Translations under genes and position numbers: made by a program
Notes under the pieces: model-generated
Told to the model about the DNA's origin: nothing
What the model saw: only the letters and a program-made list of their open reading frames with translations
Database searches by the model: none
Part shown: positions 34,409 to 45,492 of the stretch, in pieces
Numbering within the stretch: position 1 is the stretch's first letter
Layout of the letters: the number at the start of each line of letters is the position of its first letter
Source of the DNA: Antedon mediterranea
Lineage: Eukaryota; Echinodermata; Crinoidea; Comatulida; Antedonidae
NCBI RefSeq assembly: GCF_964355755.1
Contig: NC_092675.1
Location: 22,422,412-22,486,411, forward strand
DNA: 64,000 nucleotides
Reading direction: 5' to 3'

Positions 34409-34537
34409 TTTTTTGGAACTTTTTTTATCTCACGCCGTACCGCCGATCGCTGACAATAAAAATGGCTGCTCGACTTTGGAAACACGCCCTCTATCATAAT
34501 ACATATGGAACGCCGACGATAAACATAATTATTATTC

Positions 34538-34783
34538 CCGTATATTCGAATAAACTCCCCCTACTATACTATTGTTCACACTGAGAGGAGATGTTTTCCG
34601 AGGTCGTCAATCAATTAATTCAACTACAAGTAGAATACAATATTATTGTGTATATAGCCTATGCATGTTTATTCGAGGAAGTAAATAAAGGTCCCGGTGC
34701 GTTTATTCCAAAGATGTTTTATGGGGGAGTTTATTCGAGGGGGAATTTATTCAAAGCAGGGCGTTTAATCGAATAAATTACGG
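34538..34783. mobile_element. MITE with CCGTA..TTCGAATAAAC termini
   Basis: The left end CCGTATATTCGAATAAACTC pairs with GTTTAATCGAATAAATTACGG at the right end. GTTTATTCGAGG-type motifs repeat inside. It is upstream of ATP5F1D. The internal frame 34591-34776 is not a gene. Confidence 0.55.
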
Positions 34784-36660
34784 TTTTATCAGGAAAGATG
34801 TTTGAATATTTTAAAGTAGGCCTAGTCTTCCGATGTTCACTAGTCAACAGATTCAATGCAAGACTGCTTAATAGCCTTGGACTAGTAGTCTAGAACCCAA
34901 ATAAAATGCTTTTCTTGAAATTAGCAACCAATTAATGAAAGTATCAGACAGTATCACAAGTTATAGTCATCGAAAAAAAAAAGAGATGAAATAATCAAAT
35001 TAACTTAATCACGGTCCATATTATTACTTTTTAAATCAAATTAAACGTTGTCAATTGCGTATCAAAAGTCAATTCTAAACCGCCCAGTAATATACTGAAA
35101 TTAATTAATCTGAAACGACAAAAATGAGGAAATCTGAGACTGAGAACCAACCCCTAAGATTCGAACTAAACCTTTTGCTTGATGCTGATGTCCTAACCAA
35201 TTAGATCAGCACTGTATTAATTCACAAACCGGGATATCCAAAGAGATACTGTACTTACAAACACCAGAGGCACAGAACATTAACGGGATATACTGAAAAT
35301 CGATTGATTAATTAACTGATTATGAAACGATAAAGATGGGGAAATCTTTGAAAATGAGAAATCTTAGAGACCACTCTTTAAGAAGAGAAAATTGTAAATG
35401 GTTAGAAGACCGAAAGTAGATCGTATTCTGACAAGAAACGCACTATTGATAAGAAGGTTGTAGGTCTAAATCAGTAAACAAATAATTATGGAAAGGCACA
35501 GCTTTGTTACCGCACCACAAATAGCAGAGGTTTCTCTATTTTATTCAAACCAACCTTTATGTTAAAAACATCAAGTGAAAATTTAGAGATAGTGACGGTA
35601 AAATTATTATGCTTAGTGTACAATATTTTAACTAAAACACTTAATTTAGTTAATTTTTCTGTGTGTCTCAAATACCATATGAACGGTGATGTAAAAGAAA
35701 GCAAATCATTATTATGTCACTTTCTTAATCCTCAGATCGGATTCGCGATCGAGAAAACGTACTCCGACACATTACAATGTAGAGAGACTCAAATTCTTCG
35801 TTCCTGTACATTACCCTTATATATTTTTCCACGATCATAAAAACAATATATGTTTAGCCATTCTCAATTTATTTATAGAATTAGTTCTTTATAATCTTCT
35901 GTTTAATTAGAGCTATTGATAAGCCGCTTTTCCATAGAAATTCTAAAGTAACCTATCTTTATCTACTTTCTGTGAGTTTGTGCAGCGTAATTGTGTCTAT
36001 GTTTTGCAATATCAGCTTATTTATCAAACAATAGTTTAGGTTTGTTATTAATTGCTTTTCTTATGACTTTACATAACTATGACAAACAACAGAAAGACTT
36101 ACGACGACCTTTGATCATGGGGCCTCTACCGCTTTGATCAAAATGTACAATCTCTTTTACAGATATCACGCAGCTCTATAATGTTCCTAAGAACAACCGG
36201 TTTTAATAGATGCGATATGATGTATAAATTTCCAAGAGCCAATCACCACGTACACTACAATTAATATTTGAAAAACCGCTTCATTTATAGGTAGGGCCTA
36301 TTTGTATTTAGCTGTTTTCTTCTATTTTCCTATTAGATATAAACTAGAAAATGTTTTCATGCATTTTAAACACATATTGAATTGAAGACCAGCAGTGCAC
36401 AAAGATATGCATGATAAAAAAAACATTATGTAATAGTCTAATAGATTAACGGAACTTTGAGATTTTCTGGACCAAATACAATAAAATGATATACAAATTG
36501 AATGTTCTAATAATATTCTCAAAAACTTAAAACGTCGTACGTTCGTTGCTGATAATAACATGGTTTCTAATATATTGTTTGTTCGATTGACATCAGTACT
36601 TTATCATAGCCTGTCAGATCGTTTTATACCATTGATCCTTTGTTCGTTAGATAACAAAGT
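34784..36660. other. Intergenic; tRNA-like SINE remnants
   Basis: On the minus strand, 35215-35140 shows an A-box-like CTAATTGGTTAGGAC and a B-box-like TAGTTCGAATCTT, followed by a body (TTTCCTCATTTTTGTCGTTTC) repeated in part near 35320-35360. This fits a degenerate tRNA-derived SINE, perhaps a dimer. The remaining sequence up to the DED gene is AT-rich with no gene seen. Confidence 0.4.
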
Positions 36661-36679
36661 TTAAAATAAAATTGTCAGG

Positions 36680-36762
36680 TGATTGGTTGTGACTCGGATA
36701 AGCATATGATCTTCTATTGGTTATTTAGTGTTGAGACGCCCCTTTCCTGAGTTCCTATAAGG
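36680..36762 (+). promoter_or_regulatory. Candidate promoter of the DED gene
   Basis: Two inverted CCAAT boxes (ATTGG at 36682 and 36716) and a TATA-like CTATAAGG at about 36754 lie some 85-160 bp before the ATG at 36842. Spacing is plausible for a short 5'UTR. Assigned by motif only. Confidence 0.35.
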
Positions 36763-36841
36763 AAGTTACTAACATTACAGAACAAGAAAATCAGTTTTAT
36801 CCATATTTCACCAGGAAGCCCGAATTGCACTCACAGCCGTA

Positions 36842-37588
36842 ATGGGTGACATGTTTAAAGACTTTCTTTACGAATTCAGTAATGCTTTTCCTGGAAATAA
36901 ACAACTGGAATTGAGGTTTCTTCTACAAGACTATTTACCGTTAGGTGAATTAAGTCGAGAAAACCCGGGAATGAGATTATTTAATGAATTAAAAAACGGA
37001 GGTCATATCTTCAACGATAATGTTAACATATTGTCAGAAATTGCAAACCTGACAAACAATGTCTCTGCAAAAGACAGTGTCAAAAATTACCAAAAAAAAT
37101 CAGGTATACAAAATAAGAGTGGTGCCGCAAGTTTGTCTTCGTATCGTCAAAAACTTTACAAAGCAATTATCAATATCACGGAACATGACACTGGAAACTT
37201 AATCGCGTTCTACGATTTGGATCATCATCGCTTTGGCAATAAATGGGCTGTAGTATTTCATTTGGAGAAAGAAAAAAAGTTAGACAACAAACAACCGGAA
37301 TTGAAGACGTTTGCCACAAAGTTGAATGAAAGGGCTAAACGTATATTGTTGGGCCCAGAAACTGATGATGGAAGTGGATCCCAACAATGTGCCGGTGGAA
37401 GAGCCCATAGGTCTTCAACAAAAACATCAACAAAAACAACAGCACATCAAAAACAAGTTGCTACTGGTAGAAGAGCTGGAGCAAAGAGAAGACCTGCAAA
37501 AAACACGGCAGATGACTCTAATTTTCTCAAAATGGTAGTAGGCGCAGGGATTGGTATCGTCAATACCGTGGTACGATTTCTTGAATAG
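36842..37588 (+). CDS. Single-exon death-effector-domain-like protein (248 aa)
   Basis: The frame is open from the ATG at 36842 to the stop at 37586. Residues ~1-85 match the death effector domain pattern: an amphipathic first helix (FKDFLYEFSNAF), then QLELRFLLQDYLPLGELSRE, LFNELKNGG and a last helix NVNILSEIANLTNNV, close to the FADD/caspase-8 order (EL+FL ... LE ... LF..L ... LL.EL). DEDs mediate homotypic assembly in apoptosis and inflammasome-like signalling. Residues ~86-190 have no family I recognise. Residues ~195-230 are rich in Lys, Arg, Thr and Ala with an AGAKRRPAK cluster that could be a nuclear signal, and the end (MVVGAGIGIVNTVVRFLE) is hydrophobic and could be a membrane anchor or amphipathic helix. 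No caspase or death domain follows. DEDD, which pairs a DED with basic signals, is the nearest known type, but homology is not shown. Confidence 0.65.
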   Translation: MGDMFKDFLYEFSNAFPGNKQLELRFLLQDYLPLGELSRENPGMRLFNELKNGGHIFNDNVNILSEIANLTNNVSAKDSVKNYQKKSGIQNKSGAASLSSYRQKLYKAIINITEHDTGNLIAFYDLDHHRFGNKWAVVFHLEKEKKLDNKQPELKTFATKLNERAKRILLGPETDDGSGSQQCAGGRAHRSSTKTSTKTTAHQKQVATGRRAGAKRRPAKNTADDSNFLKMVVGAGIGIVNTVVRFLE

Positions 37589-37609
37589 TGTGCTTACACA
37601 CATAAAACA

Positions 37610-37615
37610 AATAAA
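37610..37615 (+). promoter_or_regulatory. Poly(A) signal of the DED gene
   Basis: AATAAA lies 21 bp past the stop codon. It is the first canonical signal downstream. Confidence 0.45.
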
Positions 37616-38175
37616 AACATACAATGCTTTGTTTAAAAAAATTCTCTAATATGCTTTATACAAACTGATATTAGGTTGATTGAGATTTTTCAGAAATACT
37701 AATTCATAATACTAACTCTATTTTGCCAATTATACATGGACAGATATAAAGTTCAATACCTTAACAAGATGCTAAACACCTATGGTCAAAATAGAAAAAT
37801 ATAAAAAAATAATAAAATACAATCTGAAATCATCAATACCAATATCTACAAGAAATTTACAAACTTTTCAAACATTGAAACAGTAATTTAAAAATAAACA
37901 ATAACTTTTGAAATAATTAGGTATTTTTAGGGAAGATTGAGCTTACTCTTAAACGAACCTATATAGGCCTAGATTAAAATTGAGTAAAATGTGAAACCCA
38001 AGATTCAAATGAGGATGAAAAGTAGATTAATACGGTATTCAATTAAACTACGAAATAAACTATAAATAATAAAATAGACATGAAAATGTCAGAAATTACC
38101 AGAGTTTGTGATAAGCAAGAATGAAATCGTTGATTGTAAATGTTCATCTTAATTTTAGTAGAAAATGAATTATGG

Positions 38176-38360
38176 ATTTTTAGTCGCGTGGGCGCGACTC
38201 AATAGTTCACTATGTCGGTCGGTCGGTCTGTCGATCTGTCTGTCGGTCCGGTATCACTATGCGTTTTATCGCTTTTCTGTACTTTTTGAACTGTTTTGAT
38301 GTACATTATTTTTTTAAATTTTTTTCTGAGAGCACGCGACTTATGGCTGTTGGCCTTGTT
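38176..38360 (-). mobile_element. HINE-like interspersed repeat, copy C (longest)
   Basis: In minus orientation: AACAAGGCCAACAGCC, ATAAGTCGCGTGCT, a ~60-bp segment unique among the copies, GCATAGTGATACCGG, a GACA/GACC core, GTGAACTATTG and the hairpin AGTCGCGCCCACGCGACT followed by AAAAA. It has every block of the family. It lies ~100 bp upstream of the first visible ZYG11-like exon. Confidence 0.7.
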
Positions 38361-38459
38361 TTTTAACAAACCAATTGGAAACCTACGGTAAAAGTTAGCT
38401 TTACGGTTTCGTTTATTCGGATTGTTTTGTTGACAAATAAATTTAAATTGTATTTTTAG

Positions 38460-41400
38460 TGCTTGTCTGCGCAATCTAACTAAAGGCAATCTAGGAGAGG
38501 GTGTTGATCTATCCATTTTGAAATCAATGATTGAACTTATTTTGGAAGCAATGAGCAACTTCTCAAGAGATGGAGAGGTAATGTAAAATGTATACAATAA
38601 TAACATGCATACTAATATACATAATATAATAGATACCTAATTACACTAATAGTTAAAATAATATTGGTTATCAGTAAAACTCATGTATACATGAGTGACT
38701 TCATCTTACAAAATATAGCAGTTTGGTAGTGTAGGTACAGAGTTTTTTTTATTATTGTAATAAGCCTAAACTATGATTAATGTGGTAGCCTACAGTAATT
38801 TTTTTACCGCATACCTTTTGTATTTTGTTATTATATTAGCTGTACTCTTGTTTTACTTTAGCTTCAGGCGAATGCAATTCGAACGATACGAAATGAGCGA
38901 ATAATCCAGGAAGTGGTAAGTAGGCCTAAACAAATCTATTTGTAATATTCTCTCTCTCTCAAAAATGGTGATAATCAAAAAACAGTATAAGTGTGGCATA
39001 ACAGCTTGTTCAATTAACTTTTAGCACAATTATTCACACTCAAAATGTTTCCTTCTTAGGCCTACTATGTCAGAAACTGATTTGTTTTTCTTACGGTTAA
39101 AAGGATATTTTTTTTTTTGGCTTGTAGGATTTTGATTATTTCCAGGCTTGTAGAATGGTGATAAAAACTCTGTTTGTATTTGAAGACCAGCCAATGATTC
39201 TCAGGAGAATATCACTCTGCGCAACCTTAATTAACAAGATGCCAATTAAACAAGTATCTGAACTTTGTACAAAGAAGAATGTTCAGGTATCAATAATAAT
39301 AAAATAATAATATGATGAAAATAATGACAATAATAATACTAATCATAATAATGGTAATAGTAACAGTAACTAAACAATAATACGAGTGCAGTGTTGGAAT
39401 AATTATAATTCAGGACATTCTGGAAGTCTATCGTGTGAACAAACAAATTTACAAAACATGCCAACATCCCCTTTTGCTAGAGCATTTCAAAATTACTGGA
39501 AAAAAATTAGAAAAACAATTGTCCAACCATTATTTTATTAACAGGCACCACATAGCAACTGTTAATGGACTGGACTTTCACCTGACTTGGCCATTGAACT
39601 ACAGTAGGGCCTACTGTTTTTCGGAACTGGATGACAGTGTCATTAAAGGGGACAAATGAGTTATATAACACATGACAAATATAAGATATCATTTGGGCTT
39701 TTTTGTTATCTATGTTTTTATTTTATTTACGTGTGTTTGATTTGATTCTTTCAACCATGATAAAACACGCTATGTATGTTTTCTCATAAGAAATTACTTC
39801 AGATTCTAAAGCAGAAATCAGATAATATTGATATAGTGGATTCTACACTAATCGTCATCATTAATCTGTCTAATGAGTCATCGTCAGTATGCGAGATATT
39901 TGTCAACGAAGGTGGACTTGAACTTTTTATCGAAATATTACAGGTTAGAACAGTTTAAAAGTTGTATTCTATAAATGGCAGCAAACAGGTTTCAATTCGA
40001 CACTGGAACCATTATAGTTATTTGTCCTAGTACTCGCATTTTTAACAAGAATATATTTATTCCATTAATCAGATGAGCTAGAAACAATTATAAACAACAA
40101 TATTATCTTTCAGTCCTTTCCGAATGCATCGATACGTCGTTACGTTCTGAACCTGTTTGTAAGTATGCTACTATTTAACAAGGCCAACAGCCATAAGTCG
40201 CGTGCTAAAACGCATAGTGATACTTGACCGACAGACAGACAGACCGACAGAACGACCGACATAGTGAACTATAGAGTCGCGTCCACGCGGCTAAAAACCG
40301 ATTCTCAGTGACAAATTTACTGCTCCAGTTATCTTATCAGTCATTTTGACGTAAAAGAGGGGATAATGTTAATACTACACGCGAAGCATTATGTACAAAT
40401 AGCTTGCCTTTAGAATGTTTTGGAATTTTTTTTCAGTTTTCCGGTTTAAAAGAGTGGTTTATATTCATTAGGTATAATGACACAATGAAAAAACATTTTT
40501 TTTCCATAGAGGTATATTGCAAAAGTGGAGCATCTACGCCATGTCTTACTACGCGAAGACATAATTGAACATTGCAGGTTAGCTCAATTTTTACTAACTT
40601 ATTAGATTATATTTTATTTTATTTTTATTTTATTTAATTTGACTCAATCAAAACCAACAGCGATAAATACCGCCACTAACAGGTTTGAAACATAAAACAA
40701 TACATAAAAAACGGTTTGCCCCAATTTTAATACTTCAAGCAGTAACATTCCGTTTCGTTTTTTTTAATGCCTTCAAGAGCAATTCGCTAGAATTTAGGTA
40801 TGATTGGCGAATCAAAAATACTTTTGATATGAATGATTCTATAAATAATATAATATGATATAAAATATGATTTTTTTTAGGAGGTTACTACTTGATAGTG
40901 AATTTAAAGTCAGTTACGCTGCAGCGGGAACTCTATCTCATCTAGCTCTAGAACGTAATTGGGGGTCTTGCAAACAACGTATTGACATCCTCAGTTCCTT
41001 GGTGAGTCGTTCCTTCATTTATTGTTTATTTTCCTGTCCTACTCAAAATATCATTTATCACCGTTTTTGTTATTGCCAAAAGCAGTGTAAACCCTTACCT
41101 TTTACAATTTGCAAAAAATTGAAACTAATGCCATTTTTTTCTCTGTAAAGGCCCATTCACACTAGGACGATAATGATTGACGATAAATAGACAAACTATG
41201 CATTTTTTATACATAAAACAAAAGAAATACAAACACTTTTCATTCTAGAACTATAAAATAACTATCTGTGCTTCCTTTGATGAAAATTATATTTTCACAC
41301 GTCCAATCAAATGACGTCATGATTTGAAAGAGCAAAAATATCGTGACAAATACAACGATTTTATTGTTTTTATTTATCATGACGTCATTTGATTGGAATT

Positions 41401-42106
41401 TTAACAATATTATTTTTATCAAAGACAGCATAAATGATTATCCTATAGTTCTAGAACGAAAACATTTCTAATTTCTTTTGTTTTATGTAAAACAAATGCA
41501 TGCTTATATATTTATCGTCGATCGTTTTCGTCCTAGTATAAATGGGCCTTAACTCGTCTTTATAACGTAGTGGAAAGAACAAGAACAAAAGACAACAATC
41601 CAGCATATTTATAATTTCCTTTATAGCATTCTAAGGTACTTTCCTGGAAAAATCCAGGAAGGGTAATACGCTACCGGACATTTAGTTCGTTGTTTCCATT
41701 GCTTGAACTATGTGATAAACCAGGAGTACAGCTATGGGTAGTGTGGACACTGCACTATGTTTGCACAGAAAATCCAAGTAAGCAAAATCTGTGTGTTTGA
41801 GGAATAAAGACAATTCATTTAGTGATACTAGCAAAACATATTTCAATGTATAGGCCTATATATGTATTTAAACATTTAGTACATGATGACATCGAGAGCA
41901 TTGTTTAATTAATAACTGTGGAATAATGTTTCTGCGAACCCTTTACATTTTAAGGCTTAAAACTACACAAAGAAGCATCAGACAACTGCTCTATGCTGCA
42001 GGAGGAAGGTGGGGTTGACATACTTCTACATTTACTCAGTTCACCTGAAGTTCACCCTGATGTTAATGCTTTGGCCCATAAAGTTCTACAAATACTACTT
42101 GACTAA
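38460..42106 (+). CDS. ZYG11-family protein, C-terminal armadillo-like half (nine exons)
   Basis: Exons 38460-38577, 38862-38915, 39128-39286, 39791-39943, 40114-40158, 40510-40577, 40881-41001, 41627-41777 and 41955-42106 join in frame (about 340 codons) with GT/AG sites at each junction. The peptide is a run of ARM/HEAT-type helices: ACLRNLTKGNLGEG, LQANAIRTIRNERIIQEV, STLIVIINLSNES...FVNEGGLELFIEIL, SYAAAGTLSHLALE, then IRYRTFSSLFPLLELC and PGVQLWVVWTLHYVCTENP. The last pattern is a hallmark of ZYG11A/ZYG11B/ZER1, substrate receptors of CUL2 ubiquitin ligases that read N-terminal glycine degrons. The N-terminal VHL box and leucine-rich repeats were not found between 37.6 and 38.46 kb. The first visible exon starts mid-codon, so upstream exons must be missing, misplaced or lost. 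Two elements sit in its introns. Confidence 0.8.
40177..40297 (+). mobile_element. HINE-like interspersed repeat, copy D
   Basis: Complete layout in 121 bp: AACAAGGCCAACAGCC, ATAAGTCGCGTGCTAAAA, CGCATAGTGATAC, a GACA/GACC core, CATAGTGAACTATA and the hairpin AGTCGCGTCCACGCGGCT (one mismatch) then AAAAA. It starts 18 bp past a ZYG11-like exon donor. Confidence 0.7.
41148..41550. mobile_element. Palindromic MITE, 403 bp, in a ZYG11-like intron
   Basis: Left AAGGCCCATTCACACTAGGA pairs with TCCTAGTATAAATGGGCCTT on the right. Inner pairs include GATTGACGATA / TATCGTCGATC, TTCTAGAACTATA / TATAGTTCTAGAA and CCAATCAAATGACGTCAT / ATGACGTCATTTGATTGG, so almost the whole element folds on itself. Confidence 0.75.
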
Positions 42107-43167
42107 TCCTTCAACAGCCTCGAAGAGCCGCATAGATTATCAATGAGTCTAGTTCATCAGCTAATAGAGCTTGACAGAGAGTTGCGCTCATACTCTAGTC
42201 GAGTTTGAATTTATTTTTTTGAGTTAAATTTTGATTTCGTTTTACCAACCAAATCCAGACAGAAATGTCCGTTGTTCCAATAAATTTATAATACATGTAT
42301 TTAAAATTTTTATTAGAAATACAAAAATAAAATTAATCTTTAAAATGTCTACAGTACTAATATTGCTCGGTATTTTTGGTTAAAAATATCGTATTTTGAA
42401 ACTGGTCGTCCCTTCATTATAAAGTAGTGATGAAGAAGATAGAAAAGGCTTGTACGATGTTTGTGCATTGTATTTTTTAAAACTGTATAGTTTGAGTAAA
42501 GCGGTACTGATTTATCTTAGTGTTACTAGTGGTTGTTGAAAATACAAGTTACTGCTGCGCTGATTTTATTTGTTATTTTATGTATGTATCATGAAGTTTT
42601 TGTTATTTTGTTTAAAAATACTAATACAGTGTAGTAATCATACTTTTTCTTATCATTAGAAATCTATTAAACACCTTTGGAAGCATTAAACAACTATTGA
42701 AACGTTAATATTTGAAAATCATTTTTTTACTATAGAAGTCACAGAAAAACAATTGAGTTATATATTATACTAAACACAACACAACAATTATGTATGACTG
42801 TAGGATATTAGTACATGTAGATACCGTCAGAAGTCAATACCAAATGTAATTTTATTTGATTACTTTAATAACGCCTACAGAGGGCAGCAGTTACATGTAA
42901 ACAGAGTACAGTAATTATTGCAAGTTTACTGTACAGTATAGTGTTCAGAATGTCAAATATTTTAAATAGTAATATCCTGTAATACATAGATATTAAATAT
43001 TTTATTTTGATTTTTATATCATATTATAGTTTTTCTTTCTCAGTCCTGTGTGTTCGCATCTATTCAGGTTTTCTTTAAATTCATTTAATTAGACATTTTT
43101 AAAACAGTGCTAACACAACTCATTTAAACCACAATTCAAATCCGTATTCATATCTTTGAAGCTTTTG
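42107..43167. other. Convergent intergenic region between ZYG11-like and UQCRH
   Basis: The 3' ends of the two genes face each other. AATAAA at 42279-42284 is a likely poly(A) signal for the ZYG11-like gene, about 170 bp past its stop. The rest is AT-rich with no gene seen. Confidence 0.45.
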
Positions 43168-45492
43168 TTATTTCAAGTGTGAAAATATCTTCTGTGAAAC
43201 CTGAAAAAAAAAATGTAAAAGTTACATATTTCAATTAAGATGCTTATTCAAATAAAGCTCTGCCTACACTATCAAACTAGTTTGACTAAAAAGGTGTGAT
43301 GTGCCCAAATATGGTAGTAATATTTCCAGATGGTACTGTAGTGATATGACATATCAATATTTGAGCACATAACATTTTTTGTCACAAAAAGTTTGATAGG
43401 GCAGATAGAGATTTAGGCTCTTAAGACAGTTCTTAATGGAATGGGTGCTTAATAAAAGGTCTTTATATAACTATTCCAGGAGGGGGTGTAAATTATAATG
43501 TAATACAGTGTGCATATTCGAACGGTTATTACTCTGGCAGGAGCGATTATTCATTCATTCAAAGCCCTTATTTGGATGGGGTGCATACGAATGACTATTT
43601 ACTTAAATAGGGGACTTGTAAAAAAATTCAAATGGAGTAATTCAAACAAGATGTATATTCAAATGGTAGCTTGTTAGGCTGTGTTTATACAACACCCTAA
43701 ATTTGAACACGTCTTTAATTTTTAGCGTGTTGCACGGGCCGAGGTCAACCCCACAAAAACCTTGCAGTTATACATGAAATCGTAATACCGTGTTATACCG
43801 TAGTTCATAAAGGATAATTTCGTTTAAAATTTAGTTTATTCAATTATTGATTTTTTAAATCTGCTTTTGAAATTAGAAAAAAACTGTTTAAAATTAGGAT
43901 AAAACTATGCTACATTTTGCCAAATTATGCCAACATTTGATTAGCGTTAAGGTTAAGTGCTAAATAGGTTAAAATATTCAAAAAAATCACAATTATCTAC
44001 TAGATTTGGTCAACATTTTCACAGCACATACTTTTATTTAACGAGAGGTCAAAACAATACCCCGAGGACACTTCCAACACGCCAACAGCAACCGGGAATC
44101 CACAAAATTTTAGGATTCAGCCAAGTAGCCTTTTTTGCAATTAAAATCTCATTACACGGAATCTCTTCGATGTTATACAACACACTTCTCGTAGGCGTGT
44201 TGAATATGCGTGTAATAGCGTGTTGTATAAACGCGCCCTTAGAGTGAGTAACCTTTTAGTACTTACACAATGGTCTACACAATGAAGGAAGTCAAACAAT
44301 TCTTGAGTACAGGTCTCCTCTGTTTGACTTCTACTTTCAACTCTAGCATTACACACATCCAGCTCAGCTTTCATCGCTTCACAATCTGATAATTTTTGAC
44401 AATCTTCTCTAATAGCATCACTAGGGTCCTTAATACAAGAAAATCATGTTAGTATCAAGTATAAGCCCAGTGACTGGTATAACCCCACTCCTTTTTGATA
44501 ATTAAATAGTTAATTTGAACACTGGTTTACTTTTAGCTTAAACCCACAGTATTTTTCACAACAGTTAATTATTAATTAAATCTACGACGGTGGACTTAAC
44601 AACATCTAGTATTACCACTGTAAAAAACTCAAATTTTCTGATATTTTTGGCAACGCCATGAGCAATGACTGTTGGAATGGCTCTATATAAATCGAATGAT
44701 TGATTAATTGATAGGCATGTCATCATTGTATTGTTTTACTACAGTACCGAACAAGTTTCCCATCTCTCACAGATTTTGCTTTTATAAGAGAGTTGATGGA
44801 AGTACTATATATTTACAAACTTTATTTAGTGGAATTCCACTTCATAAAGTTTAGCTGAATAAAAAAAATTTCATTTCAGACAGGGTATATTCATTCATTT
44901 CTGTTATGTCCTGTTAAATTTGGTTTTTAACTCACAATAAGGTCCTCTTCTTCCTCCTCTTCTTCATCCTAAAAAAGAAATTTCCAGTTTAAATGTATTT
45001 ATTACTATTAGTATAAATATAATGAATGAACTGGAAAAAAACCAGGACAGTCATTAAAGATAGTAAAAGTTAGACTAACAGTGAGTAGCCTTATAATATA
45101 GTTTTGGGCTTCCTACACACACAGTATTAACTATTATCATCATGTTGTTTTGTGCAGTCAGAATCATTTTGCACTACTCTACTGTAATAGTATAATAAGG
45201 TATCCAGGCCTATTAGCTTACTTGTAGTACAAACTAAACTGTATTTGACTGGACCCTGCCTAGCTACTGTGTAGCCTAAACATAGACTGCACTCTGTCGC
45301 ACCTAGGCCTTGATAGGCTATATTCCGGGTTATTCTAGGCCAGTACAGGCATGCATGTGCTTCGCGATTTCCATTTGATCAATTTAGGCCTAGGCTAGGC
45401 TATTATAGCTTAAATCAGGTTTAAACAAAATCGATTACTGTACTTACTTCGGGTGGATCACCTTCGAGTCTTCTTTCATCATCCCCTCCCAT
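43168..45492 (-). CDS. UQCRH: Cytochrome b-c1 complex subunit 6, hinge protein (90 aa)
   Basis: Four exons: 45448-45492, 44936-44968, 44267-44428 and 43168-43200 (273 bp in frame). The hinge protein sits on the intermembrane-space face of respiratory complex III and helps cytochrome c bind to cytochrome c1. Exon 1 reads MGGDDERRLEGDPPE; exon 2 is almost wholly acidic (seven consecutive Glu), as expected of the acidic N-terminus; exon 3 carries the conserved cysteines in REDCQKLSDC, LDVCNARVESR, EETCTQELFDFLHCVDHC, which form disulphide-linked helices; exon 4 gives VSQKIFSHLK and the stop, matching the KLFxxLK end of the family. Length is one residue below the human protein. Intron 3 holds two palindromic elements. 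Confidence 0.95.
43257..43410. mobile_element. MITE, CTACACTATCAAAC family, copy in UQCRH intron 3
   Basis: CCTACACTATCAAACTAGTT and GTGATGTGCCCAAATATGG on the left pair with AATATTTGAGCACAT and TCACAAAAAGTTTGATAGGG on the right. Same family as 57559-57696 and the fragment at 2780-2870. Confidence 0.65.
43680..44242. mobile_element. Possible TIR element with TGTTTATACAACAC termini
   Basis: GTGTTTATACAACACCCT near 43682 pairs with GCGTGTTGTATAAACGCGCCC near 44218-44239. AGCGTGTTG and AACACG motifs recur just inside. Also in UQCRH intron 3, ending about 25 bp before exon 3. No transposase. Confidence 0.45.

Noticed and set aside
35140-35220. tRNA gene on the minus strand
   Set aside because: A- and B-box-like motifs are present but stems do not pair; more likely a tRNA-derived SINE.
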